NCBI GenBank assembly: GCA_022457065.1
Contig: JAJGBQ010000007.1
Coordinates: 930,001 to 994,000, forward strand
Reading direction: 5' to 3'
Length of the DNA: 64,000 bases
Source of the DNA: Curvularia sp. ZM96
Taxonomy: Eukaryota > Ascomycota > Dothideomycetes > Pleosporales > Pleosporaceae
In this document: piece after piece, positions 21,193-31,795 of the stretch
How positions within the stretch are numbered: the first letter of the stretch is position 1
Layout: every line of letters begins with the position of its first letter
Program-made: the position numbers and the translations under genes
Notes under the pieces: generated by a model
Database searches by the model: none
Seen by the model: the letters and a program-made list of their open reading frames with translations, nothing else
What the model was told of the DNA's origin: nothing

Positions 21193-23389
21193 ACGATCCT
21201 ACCATCGTACTACACCTTTCCTTTTTCATCATAGCGCGCGGCGTTCTCTCTACTACATGTCTCGTCACAACAACTGCTTCAGGCCAGCATTTAGCGCTTT
21301 CTCCATTTCAGCTCTGCTCTCTTCTTTTTTCTCATACATCTCGCAAAACGACGCTTCCGCTTCTCAAAAGGGTTTCATGAACCCCGTCGTTTCTTGTCAA
21401 CTTTTTTTCTTTTTACAAACGTCTTGGCGCAACTATGGTCCGGGGCGGATAATGGCTTTTGTTATGATGTACATGTCGCGAACGTAACTACGAAACGTAT
21501 TCTTTTTAGCGCTTATTCTGATTTGATTCTGTAACACATAGCGTTTAGTTTGAAAGTAAACATGTAAAATTGATACTTTTATGCGCATAGTTTGTTCAGA
21601 AATGAGGGAAGTGATTGCTTGACACACTCGTACTTACACAGTCTCTCTGCGAACGTCACCACTACCACCACCCCTCCTGCAGCCGGGAAACAACGGCTCG
21701 CATGCCCCTGATTTTGCCTAGGTCGGCAGCAAAAAGCACTAACCCCCATAAATTTAAACGTTGAGACTACATCAAACAATAGCTAGGTCTAACCCATAGC
21801 CCCCAGAAAGATTCATGCACAGCGCACGTGACCATATCTTCTGAGTTATGGTTACAACGTCACATTCCCCAAATCCACAGAATCCCTTGACTTCCCATGG
21901 ATCTGTGCCTCTTGACTTGACAGCTTCTTTTTTTTTTTTGAACCTCCGCTGCACTGCCTTCTCACACCAACGTTAGCTTTGTTGGTGACATCACAGAATG
22001 CTTCATAGGCTACACCAATGCATACCAGAAACATGGTATTCCTGATGACATAGCAGTTGGCTACGATCATTGCCCGGATGCAACGCTCTTCAATTTCCTA
22101 TTCACAGAGTGGTAAGAGTAACAGATTCCACAGCCTTATCAACGCGGAGATCTGTGGACGCCACAAGCAGGTTTGATTCGCTCAGGAATTATTAAGCAAC
22201 GTCGCGGAAGCGGCTTGAATTTCCCGGATAGAACAACTGGTGGTGCACCTAGTCTCGTTATGAGGGACATGCCATGTTGCGTGGCCGCACTCGAAGTAAA
22301 AAAAGAGAGGTAGAAAAAACATACAACAGTCGAGAGTTCGCCAGTGGTCGCCCGCCTGACTACTAGCCCACCGGTCGAAGGTTTAACGTGCGGAGATCGG
22401 ACGAGACCCAGTTTGATACTTCGCCTATGGTCGTATGTACTAGTATAATGGATGTTAGCATGTTATAACCACAATGTACTAAACACTTGCTGAATGGGCG
22501 TAGTGAAGTAGTCGCCTTATGCGGAGCCATAAGGGCCAATGTCACGATTTAATTGACTAGGGTGTAATAATTAGATAGAAAGGGAATAAGTGATCGGAGA
22601 GTAGTACAATGATGATTTAGTGAAGAGGTGGTAACCCGAATGAACAAGATCTACAAATACCTGTATCAAACTTAATGAACTCCCGCAGTTGATTCTCTCC
22701 ACGCCTATAAACGCTTATTTACTAAACTGCACACCCGTTTCAAAGAAGGATGTCAATCTCTTAGAGACCATCGTGTTGTAGCAATAATAGGACTGCGCCT
22801 ATTTAGGAATAGCGCCTTGGCATGTCTACTTCACTCAGTCTAACTCTCCAGCTCTCATAGCAACTATCCTTGTACTATCAACCTGTTTTTTCGGTTGGTT
22901 GTTCCATTTGAACTATTTCCACCTTCTTGCTGCGGTAGACTACATCTTAGCAGGAGGTAAACGATGGTTTGCAGACAGCTGAGCTGCAATTATTCAGCTG
23001 CTATGCCGTCACTTGCGCTATGTGCATCTTGTTTGAGGAAGTCCACCAATGTGGGTGCACAGGCAAGGCATCACATGCAATTACTACATTTCTGGATGTC
23101 GTTCTAGATCTACTAGCCCCTCGTGTGGCTACACACACTCAGCTCACCCCCTCACCTGCGTGCATACCTACCAATCGATCTGCTTGCTGATAGCCCATGC
23201 GTACGGAGGGAGCTGCGCCGGTCACAAGGCTGAGAGCCAGTATATGACACCTTCTGCCAGACAACAAAGAGATTGATTTCACAACGATTGCTTTTCTTTC
23301 CGAGGCATACTCTCCACTGCCAATCGATATTTTCAAATACCTTCAGCAGCTCTTACGTCCGCTGCAGAGACCCATCCTGAGAGTATCAA
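21193..23389. other. Gene-free region, AT-richer
   Basis: No supported gene. It holds the 3' UTR of the upstream membrane-protein gene (about 21193-21500), a poly-T run near 21930, and the promoter of the PNP_UDP gene at the right end. Short frames with Cys-containing translations around 22969-23276 lack any signal peptide or family resemblance. Confidence 0.5.
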
Positions 23390-26300
23390 ATGATTTCCCG
23401 GCTGCACTGCGATGAGTATATGGTGGCATGGTTGTGCGCGCTGCCCTTCGAGCTGAGGGCCGCGCGGGAGATGCTTGATGAGGAACACGATACTCCCCTG
23501 TTCTATAATTCCCTGTCTGATGCTTTCGACATCGAATATATCTGCGGACGAATTGGCCAGCACAATGTGGTCATAGCACATCTGCCTAGAGAGCAAATAG
23601 GCACTTATTCGGCTACTACACTCGTCGAGCAAATAACGAGCGCGTTCAGATCTTTACGATTCGGGCTAATGGTAGGCATTGGAGGAGGCGTTCCCAGTGA
23701 AGAGGCAGACATCAGGCTCGGAGATGTGGTGGTTGGCAGTCCGTACAGGACGCATAACGGAGTACTGCAGTACAGTTCTAGCAAGTACGGCGGTTTTGGG
23801 TGCACAGGATCGCTCCACGCCCCGCCGCCAGTACTGCTTGACACTATCGCCAACCTGCAGGCTGAACACAAGAGAGGAAAGCGTAGATTAGACAAGTATC
23901 TGTCTAAGTTCGACCGTCGGTCAATATTTGCTCGAGAATCTGCTGGCCCGGACCTACTCTACGCCGCGAAGTATGACCACCAGGGAGGGGCAACATGTCG
24001 GCATTGCGACAAAAGCTACCTAGTAGATCGAAAGCCACGAAGTAAAGATTCTGATGTAGTAGTGCACTACGGCACAATCGCATCAGGCGACCAGGAAATG
24101 AGGCGCGCCAGAGAAAGAGACGAACTTAGCTTTCAGCTTGGTGGCGTCCTTTGCTTTGAAACAGAGATAGCGGGACTGATCAAAAGTTTTCCATGTCTAG
24201 TCATCCGTGGCATTTGTGACTACGCAGACTCGCATAGGAACGAACGGTGGCAGGAGCACGCGGCGGCGACAGCAACGGCATACTCTAAAGAAGTGCTGTC
24301 GATAATATCACGAGCAGAGGTAGTCACGATGGTTACTGCAGATGAGGCGATGCGAGAGTTGACAGATAGTCGTAACGTAAGCAGGAGAGAAACACCGCAA
24401 ATTCGACAACTTTGGGAGCAACCTGAATGGAGACGGGAGTACAGAAATATCAGAGAGTTTATCAACCAAATGGCTGAAGACCGTCAAATCACATTCAAGT
24501 CCATTACCTGGAAGTGGGAATTACCGGCTATCTGTGCGGCAGATATGAAAAGCGACGTCGTTCTTGTGTGTAAGAGGTCCAGAACTCATGCTGATAGCGA
24601 TTTCGCGCATGTCCATGCCTTCACTTACTGGGAGTATTTGAAACAGTTCAAATGGGCTGACTTCATCATGGAAACATTGGATATCTTAACTGGAGTTGAG
24701 CTAGATTTCCGGCACGGCGGTAAGTTCTGAAGCTGTAGAGATGACATTGGAGCAAGATTCGCTCGCTGACATAGAAACAGGTTTTAGTAGGTACGCCATT
24801 ACGAATCCTCCGGTCTGGATAACATGCTCTCCTGCCAAGCTGTCCATCAATTTCAGTTACAAGCAGACTTGCCTTGAGATTCTTGACCTTATTGAAGTGT
24901 TGGATTGGCTTTGCAAAAGTATGCGTAGACCCACAAACGAGGAGGGTCACGTGGTCTTGTCCGCTTCATATCATTTGGATCATTTGGACCACGACAACAT
25001 TATACAAGGTTCCGCATATGGCCGTTCAAGAGTCTCCTGGCTTCTACCATATGATGTGCGGCCCTATATACTACAGAAGACGTCTCCACTGCCACGAATC
25101 GAACACAGCTGCTGGCTATCTTTTTTCGACTCTTGCGTCATAGTCGATTCCCCCTTTACCCCAAATAACAAATTCGGAGAAGGATTAGAAACATCATTCG
25201 ACTTAATGATAGCACTCGCAGCCTCCGAGTTCTGTCTCAAGATCAAAGGCAGTTTGGTTTTTCTAGGATATCGAACTGTGTTATACCCGGTAGCGATTCA
25301 TGAAGACTGCGCGCAATTCCATCTGATCACCACCACTCAGGGCCAAATTAACCCTTATACTCTGGTTTTGATGAATATTCTACCGGTGGTAGATGCTTCC
25401 CAGTTCAAGACAATGAGATGTTTCGTCGGCTGGTGTGAAGATGCTCATATCAACCTTGGTACTCGATGCCTTGCTGCTCCAATCAAGTATACTAGCGGCC
25501 AAAATCACCCCAAGTCGCTGATATCGGATGGATATTCCCTTCTCGGCCAATTCGGAGCAGCTGCTCCTCTTTCAGCTATCCTGGGCGTACAGAAAAACTT
25601 CACATACAGCCACCATCGCATCCGATTCACGCCTACCAAGAACTATCTCGAGCTTCTCCAAAATACCTCACAACAACCAGTAGTCTTGTACGATTCAAAG
25701 CAACGTAGGTGCTGGCTTGTACCAAAACTGAGTCTTCTTCTGCACATGGCTCAGAGATATACCTCATGTTCCGCAATACCATACGCCAGCCCACATATGG
25801 ATGCCCAGGAACTCATATCTCTTCTAGAGCCTGTTGGCCAGATAAATGTCCTAGCAGGACAAGATCATGAATTTAAATTTCACGAGCTTATTAAGGCTCT
25901 CAACATCAGCATGTTGGAAACTACAAAGGTACTGTTGAAGAGCGGCCACGAAAAACTCTACGGATTCGAATTTCAAGACATTGTTCGCAGTCCTGACCAA
26001 GGTTCGTGTATGAAAGAGCTGAAAATACTGTCAAAAAGAAAGGCTTGGCTCGAACTCGTAAATGCGGTAGGTACGGTGATCGTTTGCTCTGAGCTGGGTG
26101 AAGTTATCTCAGTCGAAGGAAGCAGCACCAGGAAGTGTGAGAAATGCAACAGAGTTCCGGAAAATGAGGATTACATCACAGCTACAGTTCCGTGCTTATC
26201 ACGACTGGCGGAACAGAAAGGTGCCGCTTTGATCGTTGGCAGCGATTGTATCAAATTCTCAGACAAGGCTATTTGGAAGCTCACGATGAATCCTTTCATA

Positions 26301-26471
26301 CCATGTACTCACGCAGAGAACAGCAACGAAACATGTTGGGAGAGACCCGGATTAATTCAACGAATGTTCCGGCGAAAGAGTCTCGATTGGAAAATCTCAT
26401 CGAAACCGCAATCTGTACAATCGCAACCTGTACAATCGCCTCTTGCCAAGGGCGCTGTGGTATTTCGCTAG
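23390..26471 (+). CDS. PNP_UDP (nucleoside-phosphorylase-like) domain protein of the fungal NLR N-terminal type, no NACHT
   Basis: Two frames (ending at 24730 and beginning at 24741) are one gene. A 55-bp intron at 24720-24774 (GTAAGT...GCTGACATAG) joins them exactly in frame, HG|E|TGFSRY, giving 1,008 aa. Residues 8-310 are the purine/uridine phosphorylase-like domain used as the N-terminal module of many fungal NLR-like proteins: EYMVAWLCALPFELRAA, then GIGGGVPSEEADIRLGDVVV, then VHYGTIASGDQEM, LCFETEIAGL, and PCLVIRGICDYADSH. The usual central NACHT/NB-ARC and repeats are missing. Instead there is a linker and a long unrecognised C-terminal region (about 350-1008) with FGEGLETSFDLMIALAAS and a Cys-rich segment CEKCNRVPENEDYI...C...C...C. 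That region resembles other uncharacterised ascomycete proteins. A role in nucleoside sensing or non-self recognition is inferred from the N-terminal module. Confidence 0.82.
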
Positions 26472-26934
26472 GGTTTTGGCAACCACTCAAACCACTGGCA
26501 TTCCCCAATCATTATTGCTACGTTAAATTCATTCCAACTTATCTGTGTATCTTAGCAAGAGGAATATGCTAGCTAGTGCTAAGTCACAAAGTGTCGGGTT
26601 TATACCAAGTGCCGTGAGGGTGTGCAGCGAGCCATGCCTGGCGAAAACGACATGACAGTATCAATAAAGCCCCTTTGGTCTCTATCGCACGTTGCATGTA
26701 CCTCGATATTTTGTGGAGATCGGCTTTGAAGCAGGCATGTAGTTAGAGGAAGTGCTAATGCTACACGTATGATGACAGTATAGCCAGACCATGCTCATAT
26801 GCTCATGTCTAGTTCCATAGCAACACATACTGAACTCTCCATCCAGCCTTGATTTTATTCTCAAGAACACAATCTTAGAGCGGAACACTAGCATCCACTT
26901 GGGAAAGCTCAATCTTCACCACCCAACCCTTTCC
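26472..26934. other. Convergent 3' flanks, nothing seen
   Basis: It lies between two genes ending toward each other. No gene, repeat or RNA recognised. Confidence 0.5.
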
Positions 26935-28149
26935 TCACTTCCTCCCCATGACCTCCTCCATCCATGGATACACCGTCGAATTCGCCTCTGGATATCCCAT
27001 ATGCAGTCTCTCTCGCATGAACCGCATTTCCTTGGGACTCCCATACTCCGCCAATAGCATACTATCTTCAATCGGCATACATCCATCAAGCACTCCATTC
27101 ACAAGCAACAACCTACAACTCTTCATCTCATGCGCCACAACCGCCACACCCTCCCCTTTGCCAGAAATAAGACTGAATTCATCCTGACACTTTTCCAACA
27201 TCTCATCAAACGACTCATACCCGTATTTCTGTCTATACGCTTCTTCAAGCCCAAACGGATACTCATGCTTAGCCACCTGCTCCAGCCACTCTTTGCCAAT
27301 GTAATGGTGCGTTCCAGCGCCGTGGCCCACGCTGCCCAGCAGCTGGGTACGATGCGTATGCGCCAGCCGAATCGCATAGTAACCGCCTGCACTCAGTCCC
27401 CAAGCGATGACTCTCCGCTCATCCAGCTCTGGTGCCTCCGCAATCCACTCTAGGATACTGCTGAACAAGCGGTCGGGAGACAGCGGATCCCGCCTGTCTG
27501 CAGGGCAATCGACCGTGGTGCCTGGGATGTCGCAAATGACCGTTGCCCAGCCGCGATTGAGATGTTCCTGCGTGCGCTCCGTGTTGTCGGGGCGGTGTCC
27601 GTCCAAGCCCGTAATGAGGAGCACAGTTGGAAATGGTCCTTGGCCGCTGGGTTTCCGCACGTAGACTGGAATTGTGTCGCCTTCGTCCGTCTTAGATGCA
27701 TGCTTGTGCGGTATCATGACTTCTTCGATGGGACGCTCCCAGAGCTGGGCGCCTTGGAAGTACACTTTTTTCTGCTCTTCGAAAACCTGCTTTTTGAGAT
27801 CTGTGCCGATGTACGGGAAGCGGGCTAGACGAAAGACGGCGTTTGCGTTTAGGTACAGCTTTTTTGCCGCTTCGCGGTCTTCGCGTTCCATCTCTTTGGC
27901 TTCTTTGGCTAGTTTTTGGGCGGTAGGTAGAAAGGCGTTGGTGTATGCATCGTCGTAGGGATCGTTGATGTTGTTGTCGATGAGATGCTTGAATATAAGC
28001 TCAAAGTCTTCAAACTTGCCATCGTGAAATGGATAGACGCCTTTGGTGCAGGGGAACTTCCAGCGCTGTTCCCATAGCTTTTGGATGCTGCCGCGGTGGC
28101 CGTATTCTTTGGTGAAGAGCTCACCGAGAATCCAACTTCCGTTAGGCAT
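26935..28149 (-). CDS. Ayg1-like alpha/beta hydrolase (polyketide chain-shortening type)
   Basis: Intronless 404-aa frame from ATG 28149 to a stop at 26935, about the length of Aspergillus Ayg1 and Exophiala Yg1. Family hallmarks are the N-terminal WILGELF and LWEQRWKFPC...GVYPFHDG blocks, TGLDGHRPDN, and the nucleophile elbow GLSAGGYY (Ser about 253). The Asp in NGVLDGCMPIED (about 355) and the His in LHMGYP (about 383) complete the triad. Ayg1/Yg1 shorten heptaketide naphthopyrones by C-C hydrolysis to tetrahydroxynaphthalene for DHN-melanin. No polyketide synthase, scytalone dehydratase or reductase is nearby, so this copy may act in a dispersed melanin pathway or on another polyketide. 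The cytosolic location is inferred from the absence of a signal peptide. Confidence 0.9.
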   Translation of the reverse strand: MPNGSWILGELFTKEYGHRGSIQKLWEQRWKFPCTKGVYPFHDGKFEDFELIFKHLIDNNINDPYDDAYTNAFLPTAQKLAKEAKEMEREDREAAKKLYLNANAVFRLARFPYIGTDLKKQVFEEQKKVYFQGAQLWERPIEEVMIPHKHASKTDEGDTIPVYVRKPSGQGPFPTVLLITGLDGHRPDNTERTQEHLNRGWATVICDIPGTTVDCPADRRDPLSPDRLFSSILEWIAEAPELDERRVIAWGLSAGGYYAIRLAHTHRTQLLGSVGHGAGTHHYIGKEWLEQVAKHEYPFGLEEAYRQKYGYESFDEMLEKCQDEFSLISGKGEGVAVVAHEMKSCRLLLVNGVLDGCMPIEDSMLLAEYGSPKEMRFMRERLHMGYPEANSTVYPWMEEVMGRK

Positions 28150-28405
28150 GGTGTGTTGTAGTTTGTATGGTTAAGAAAAACAAATAGCCAGAGTATTATT
28201 GTAATTACACTGTATAGAGTAGTGTTGCTTATATCGCTGTTAACTGCAGTGTTCGGGATTGGCGGGGCCGAGTATACCAACGCGGCCCGGACGGGCCCCC
28301 AAACGGGCGTAAAGACCTGACATGCAAAACAATCTTGGACGCTACAAAGTCACTACACCGATCGTTAGAAGGGGAAGATCCTATGCATTTCTAAACCGCG
28401 CTAGT

Positions 28406-30008
28406 TCATGGAAGTCCATCCATATCCTCCTCCTCGTCAGCCTTGTGCTTCACATACTCTCTCAGAACCTCTGCAAGCTTTGCTCTGCCGTCTTTCCTCT
28501 CGAAGACTTGGGCATGATCCACTGTAGGCCACCATATAGTTTCTATGCCGTGTCCTTTCCATGTAGAGTCCTTCCATTCATGATCCTCAGCCTTGAGATC
28601 AGCGTTGTTAAGGTATTTGCCTACAGTCTGTGTGTCGACAATTAGATCCCGGCCACCAAGGCTCACAGTGACATCCCGGCCTCGCAAATCCTCTTTCCAA
28701 AGGATATTCTGTGCCCAGAAGAAATGGCGCGCTAATGTGTATGCGACCATCATGTCAGTTGAGGCGAAATAGTAGAGCTGGTGTTCATTGGCCCCTCGAG
28801 GACGACGTGCCGTGAAGTTGTACGCGACATCGGGAAGGTGCAGCAGAAAGGTCACAGGATCTACCAAGACCATAGGACCAATCTTGGCGGCAGTAATAGG
28901 GTTTTGAATGAGATGGGTGGAGATGACAGAGCCATAAGAATGGCTAGCAAGGACGACTTTGTCGAAGCCATGACGCTCGAGAATTATGTTTATCTGGCGG
29001 CACATTTCATCCTTGGTAGGCATGGGCTCAGTGATGCGAAAGCTGATGGGCATGAGTTCAATTGCGATAATTCCCACTTGACCATCATGTACTGCAAGAG
29101 GATCGGGCTTGTTAATCTCGTTCAGAAACTCGACATATGGGTGCAGACCGATACCAATCCCGTGAATGAAGAGAATAGGTAGTCGTGTCCGCGACGTGTG
29201 GGGTCTGTACCAGTAGCTCAGGTTGGAAGCGGGTGAAATGTTACGCGAAGTAAGACTTGCGAGGCGGGGTGGAAAGATAGCCAGCGAGGAACGAACGTGG
29301 GTGCGAAAGAGCATGAAGCCAGAATAGCGAAGGCGGATAGCTGTGAGGGTGTCCACAAGCATCACAATCTAATATGTTTAGCATTGCATGATTACAAAAG
29401 GGTAGTATACATACCATGTACCACAGAAACGGTCGATGCGACATGTTCACCTGGTCAATGGTCAAACGCAGACTCTTTGCGCTGCCCTTGCCCGGCGCCA
29501 GTTTCCTCCCGAGCATCGTCTCTATGCCATCAGCATACTCGTTCAGTTCGTCATCCTCTGCCTGGTTCTGTTCTGGGTCTGCCTGTCTCCTCCTCATCCG
29601 CTCCTCATCGCTCTCTGTGCCTCGATTCAGCAACGCCCATGAGAAGAACTCGCGCACATTCTCCCGCCGCACCTCTACAGGCCTTGCTCCCAGGAACCAT
29701 CTGCTTATGTAGTATTCTGGGTTCGGAATCTTATCCCAGCATCGCCAGAAAAGCTCCTTTCTCTCTTCCTGCGGGAGAGGCGGGGGATGTTGAGCTGATG
29801 CCTGGAGCGCACGCTTGCGAGGTACGTATACGAGGAGCCAGAATGCCGTTTCGATAGCGCCCCATGCGAGCAAAAAGCGACGGAAAGCTGTGTGTGGCGG
29901 TTCTGCGATACTGAAGGAGACCCAGAATATGCTGAAGGGCGTAATGGCGCGCAGCCCTAAGATGCACGTCCGAATGAACAGGTACTTTGGCACCGTGTGA
30001 TCTAGCAT
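28406..30008 (-). CDS. Membrane-anchored alpha/beta hydrolase
   Basis: Two exons, 29415-30008 and 28406-29368, joined in phase 0 across a 46-bp intron (GTATGT...ATATTAG), give 518 aa. The N-terminal 60 residues contain two hydrophobic segments (LFIRTCILGLRAITPFSIFW and the following FLLAWGAIETAFWLLVYVPR), consistent with membrane anchoring. A charged domain follows. The C-terminal half is an alpha/beta hydrolase: RLPILFIHGIGIGLHPYVEF (oxyanion region), VVLASHSYGSVIST (nucleophile Ser in S-x-S-x-G-S form), VLVDPVTFLL, and a C-terminal WPTVDHAQVF with the likely catalytic His. Similar two-part fungal proteins are annotated only as alpha/beta hydrolases; the substrate is unknown. The exon join is well supported because neither frame alone has both the anchor and the hydrolase. 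Confidence 0.87.
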
Positions 30009-30337
30009 GATCGCAGGGAGTAGTGCTCGAGGCCGTCAACGGATCATCCGCAGTCCCGCGCGGAAACGGGGAGTGGTCGTTGCAATAACGCGAGCATGTT
30101 GGCTATTGAGGGACGGCAGATCCGCCTTCCGCAGGCACCGATGACGCAGCTGCATGCGACTGTCCCGAGTCAGCCTCACCTCACAAACAACACCACATCT
30201 AGATATCTGGCAGATTATCCATATATTACCACCCTCTCTAGCTGCCCAGTTACTGCGGTTATGGGCTATTAATAGTTTGAAAAACGACGAACCACCACAA
30301 GATGGTAAACACACATCCAACGCTGTTTGCTTAACTA
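30009..30337. other. Short intergenic region, promoter of hydrolase gene and 3' flank of exonuclease gene
   Basis: No gene or repeat recognised. Confidence 0.5.
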
Positions 30338-31795
30338 CTACTCAGATCCATCACGTGACCAACGGTCCTCAGGGGAGCCACGACGAGATGACCCATTACC
30401 AGACCCATGCCTAGATCCATTACGAGACCCCTTGTGAAATCCGTTGCGAGATCCATCACGAGACCTGTTTTTGCAACCGTTGCTTGAACCGCTATTAGAC
30501 CGAGCCCTCCAGTTTTCGTCGGAGAACTTTCCCCTGCGGCTGTTGAAAGCACCATCGCGTCCGTGTATTTGCCTAGAAGGTGGCATCCGACTACCAGAAA
30601 GAGAGGAACGAGATGGTTTATCACGTGAGAGGGGCCGACCGTGATAAGAAAAAGATCTTCCTCGTGGGAGAGGCTTGTTCTTTTGCTTCTTGAGAGCGCG
30701 TGCCTCCGCATCCCTTGCCCGCCGCAGGGCTGCCTTCGCGTTCGCAATACACATACAATGTGCTGTGATATGGTCTTCGCCGGGTTCGAGCTTGCAGCCG
30801 TTCTTTTTGCACTCCTCGCAGTGAAGTCCAGTCGCTGTACAGGCGGACTTCATATGTCCTCTCCGGCCACATCTCCAGCAGTACTCTTTGACGCCCCCGA
30901 TGGACTTAAAATTGGCGACGCTGTATTCCTCAATGCCAGCAGCCACCTCCTTCATGGTCTTCCCCGGTTGAATCCTGCACGCATGTCTGCCAAGCCCAAG
31001 CTGAAAGGCAGAGATCAGTGTGCGACCTGCATCGTTCGCAGCAGTGTGGGGATCACTATGTTCAAAAAGCAGATTTTCAACAAGATTACATAGGCCGATC
31101 TGGTGTTTTCCGGGCATATACCACTCGTTCCTGTCCCGAGCAAGGACTTGTGTGTCAATGTATCGAACAACTGTTCCCAGTGGATCCATGTCAAACTCGA
31201 TCGCTTTCTTCTTGAGATTGTTCCTGTCGTGGCCAACATCATGGCCCAGAACAACTATGGGATGGTTTCCTTTCAACCCAGGGACGTTTAGAATCGGCTG
31301 CAAGAATAGATCGTACATAATCTGGCGGGCTTCAGCAAAGGTGACGAAGCGCCCTTTTCCGAATCTGTTGCCGAGTACACCACGAGACTTGGGGTTCTGG
31401 TTCGGGAGATGCGATGTTTCTATCAGGCGCAGCAGGTAGAACTGAACCTTTTGCATCAACTTTTCTCCCCAATCACCAATATCTCCCGTGTTCATGACAG
31501 ATACGATGTCTTGTCGAGAAAAGGTGGCAATACCGACCTCCGTTGTCTCGTCGGTGTTGTTGGACCAGTGTTCGCAATCTAGGCATACCACAATGATGTG
31601 ATTGGCAGCCTCCTCTGCGAAATCAGGAATGTTGGGAATACGCCTCATACCAATACAGTGTTGCCATACTTCAAGGTCTGTCAGTGACTCAAAGCACGCT
31701 TCGAGCGCGTTGATGACAGGATCTTGCTGTGTTTGCGTAGGCGTGGTGAGAGGCATTGTCATAGGCGGTGACGATTGTTCAAACTTCGGCGACAT
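30338..31795 (-). CDS. QIP/Gfd2-like DEDDh 3'-5' exonuclease with CCHC zinc knuckle
   Basis: Single-exon 485-aa frame with ATG at 31795. An exonuclease fold of the DEDDh class is visible: VVCLDCEHW (D73 and E75, Exo I), VVLGHDVGHDRNNL (D186/D190, Exo II) and HTAANDAGRTL (H250 and D255, Exo III), with the family's ITEIGI-like segment here as TTEVGIAT. A perfect C-x2-C-x4-H-x4-C zinc knuckle follows (C306, C309, H314, C319), then further Cys (HCEECKKNGC). The C-terminal 110 residues are an Arg/Ser/Gly/Asn repeat (about seven SRNGS-like units) typical of RNA-binding tails. The closest known types are the fungal Gfd2/YDR514C-like domain and Neurospora QIP, an exonuclease that removes the passenger strand for Argonaute in quelling. 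Assignment to QIP itself is not certain; an RNA-degradation role is likely. Confidence 0.82.
   Translation of the reverse strand: MSPKFEQSSPPMTMPLTTPTQTQQDPVINALEACFESLTDLEVWQHCIGMRRIPNIPDFAEEAANHIIVVCLDCEHWSNNTDETTEVGIATFSRQDIVSVMNTGDIGDWGEKLMQKVQFYLLRLIETSHLPNQNPKSRGVLGNRFGKGRFVTFAEARQIMYDLFLQPILNVPGLKGNHPIVVLGHDVGHDRNNLKKKAIEFDMDPLGTVVRYIDTQVLARDRNEWYMPGKHQIGLCNLVENLLFEHSDPHTAANDAGRTLISAFQLGLGRHACRIQPGKTMKEVAAGIEEYSVANFKSIGGVKEYCWRCGRRGHMKSACTATGLHCEECKKNGCKLEPGEDHITAHCMCIANAKAALRRARDAEARALKKQKNKPLPRGRSFSYHGRPLSRDKPSRSSLSGSRMPPSRQIHGRDGAFNSRRGKFSDENWRARSNSGSSNGCKNRSRDGSRNGFHKGSRNGSRHGSGNGSSRRGSPEDRWSRDGSE

Noticed and set aside
24720..24741. Reading the PNP_UDP ORF and the following ORF as two genes
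   Set aside because: A 55-bp canonical intron joins them exactly in frame and the gap between them is too short for separate promoters.
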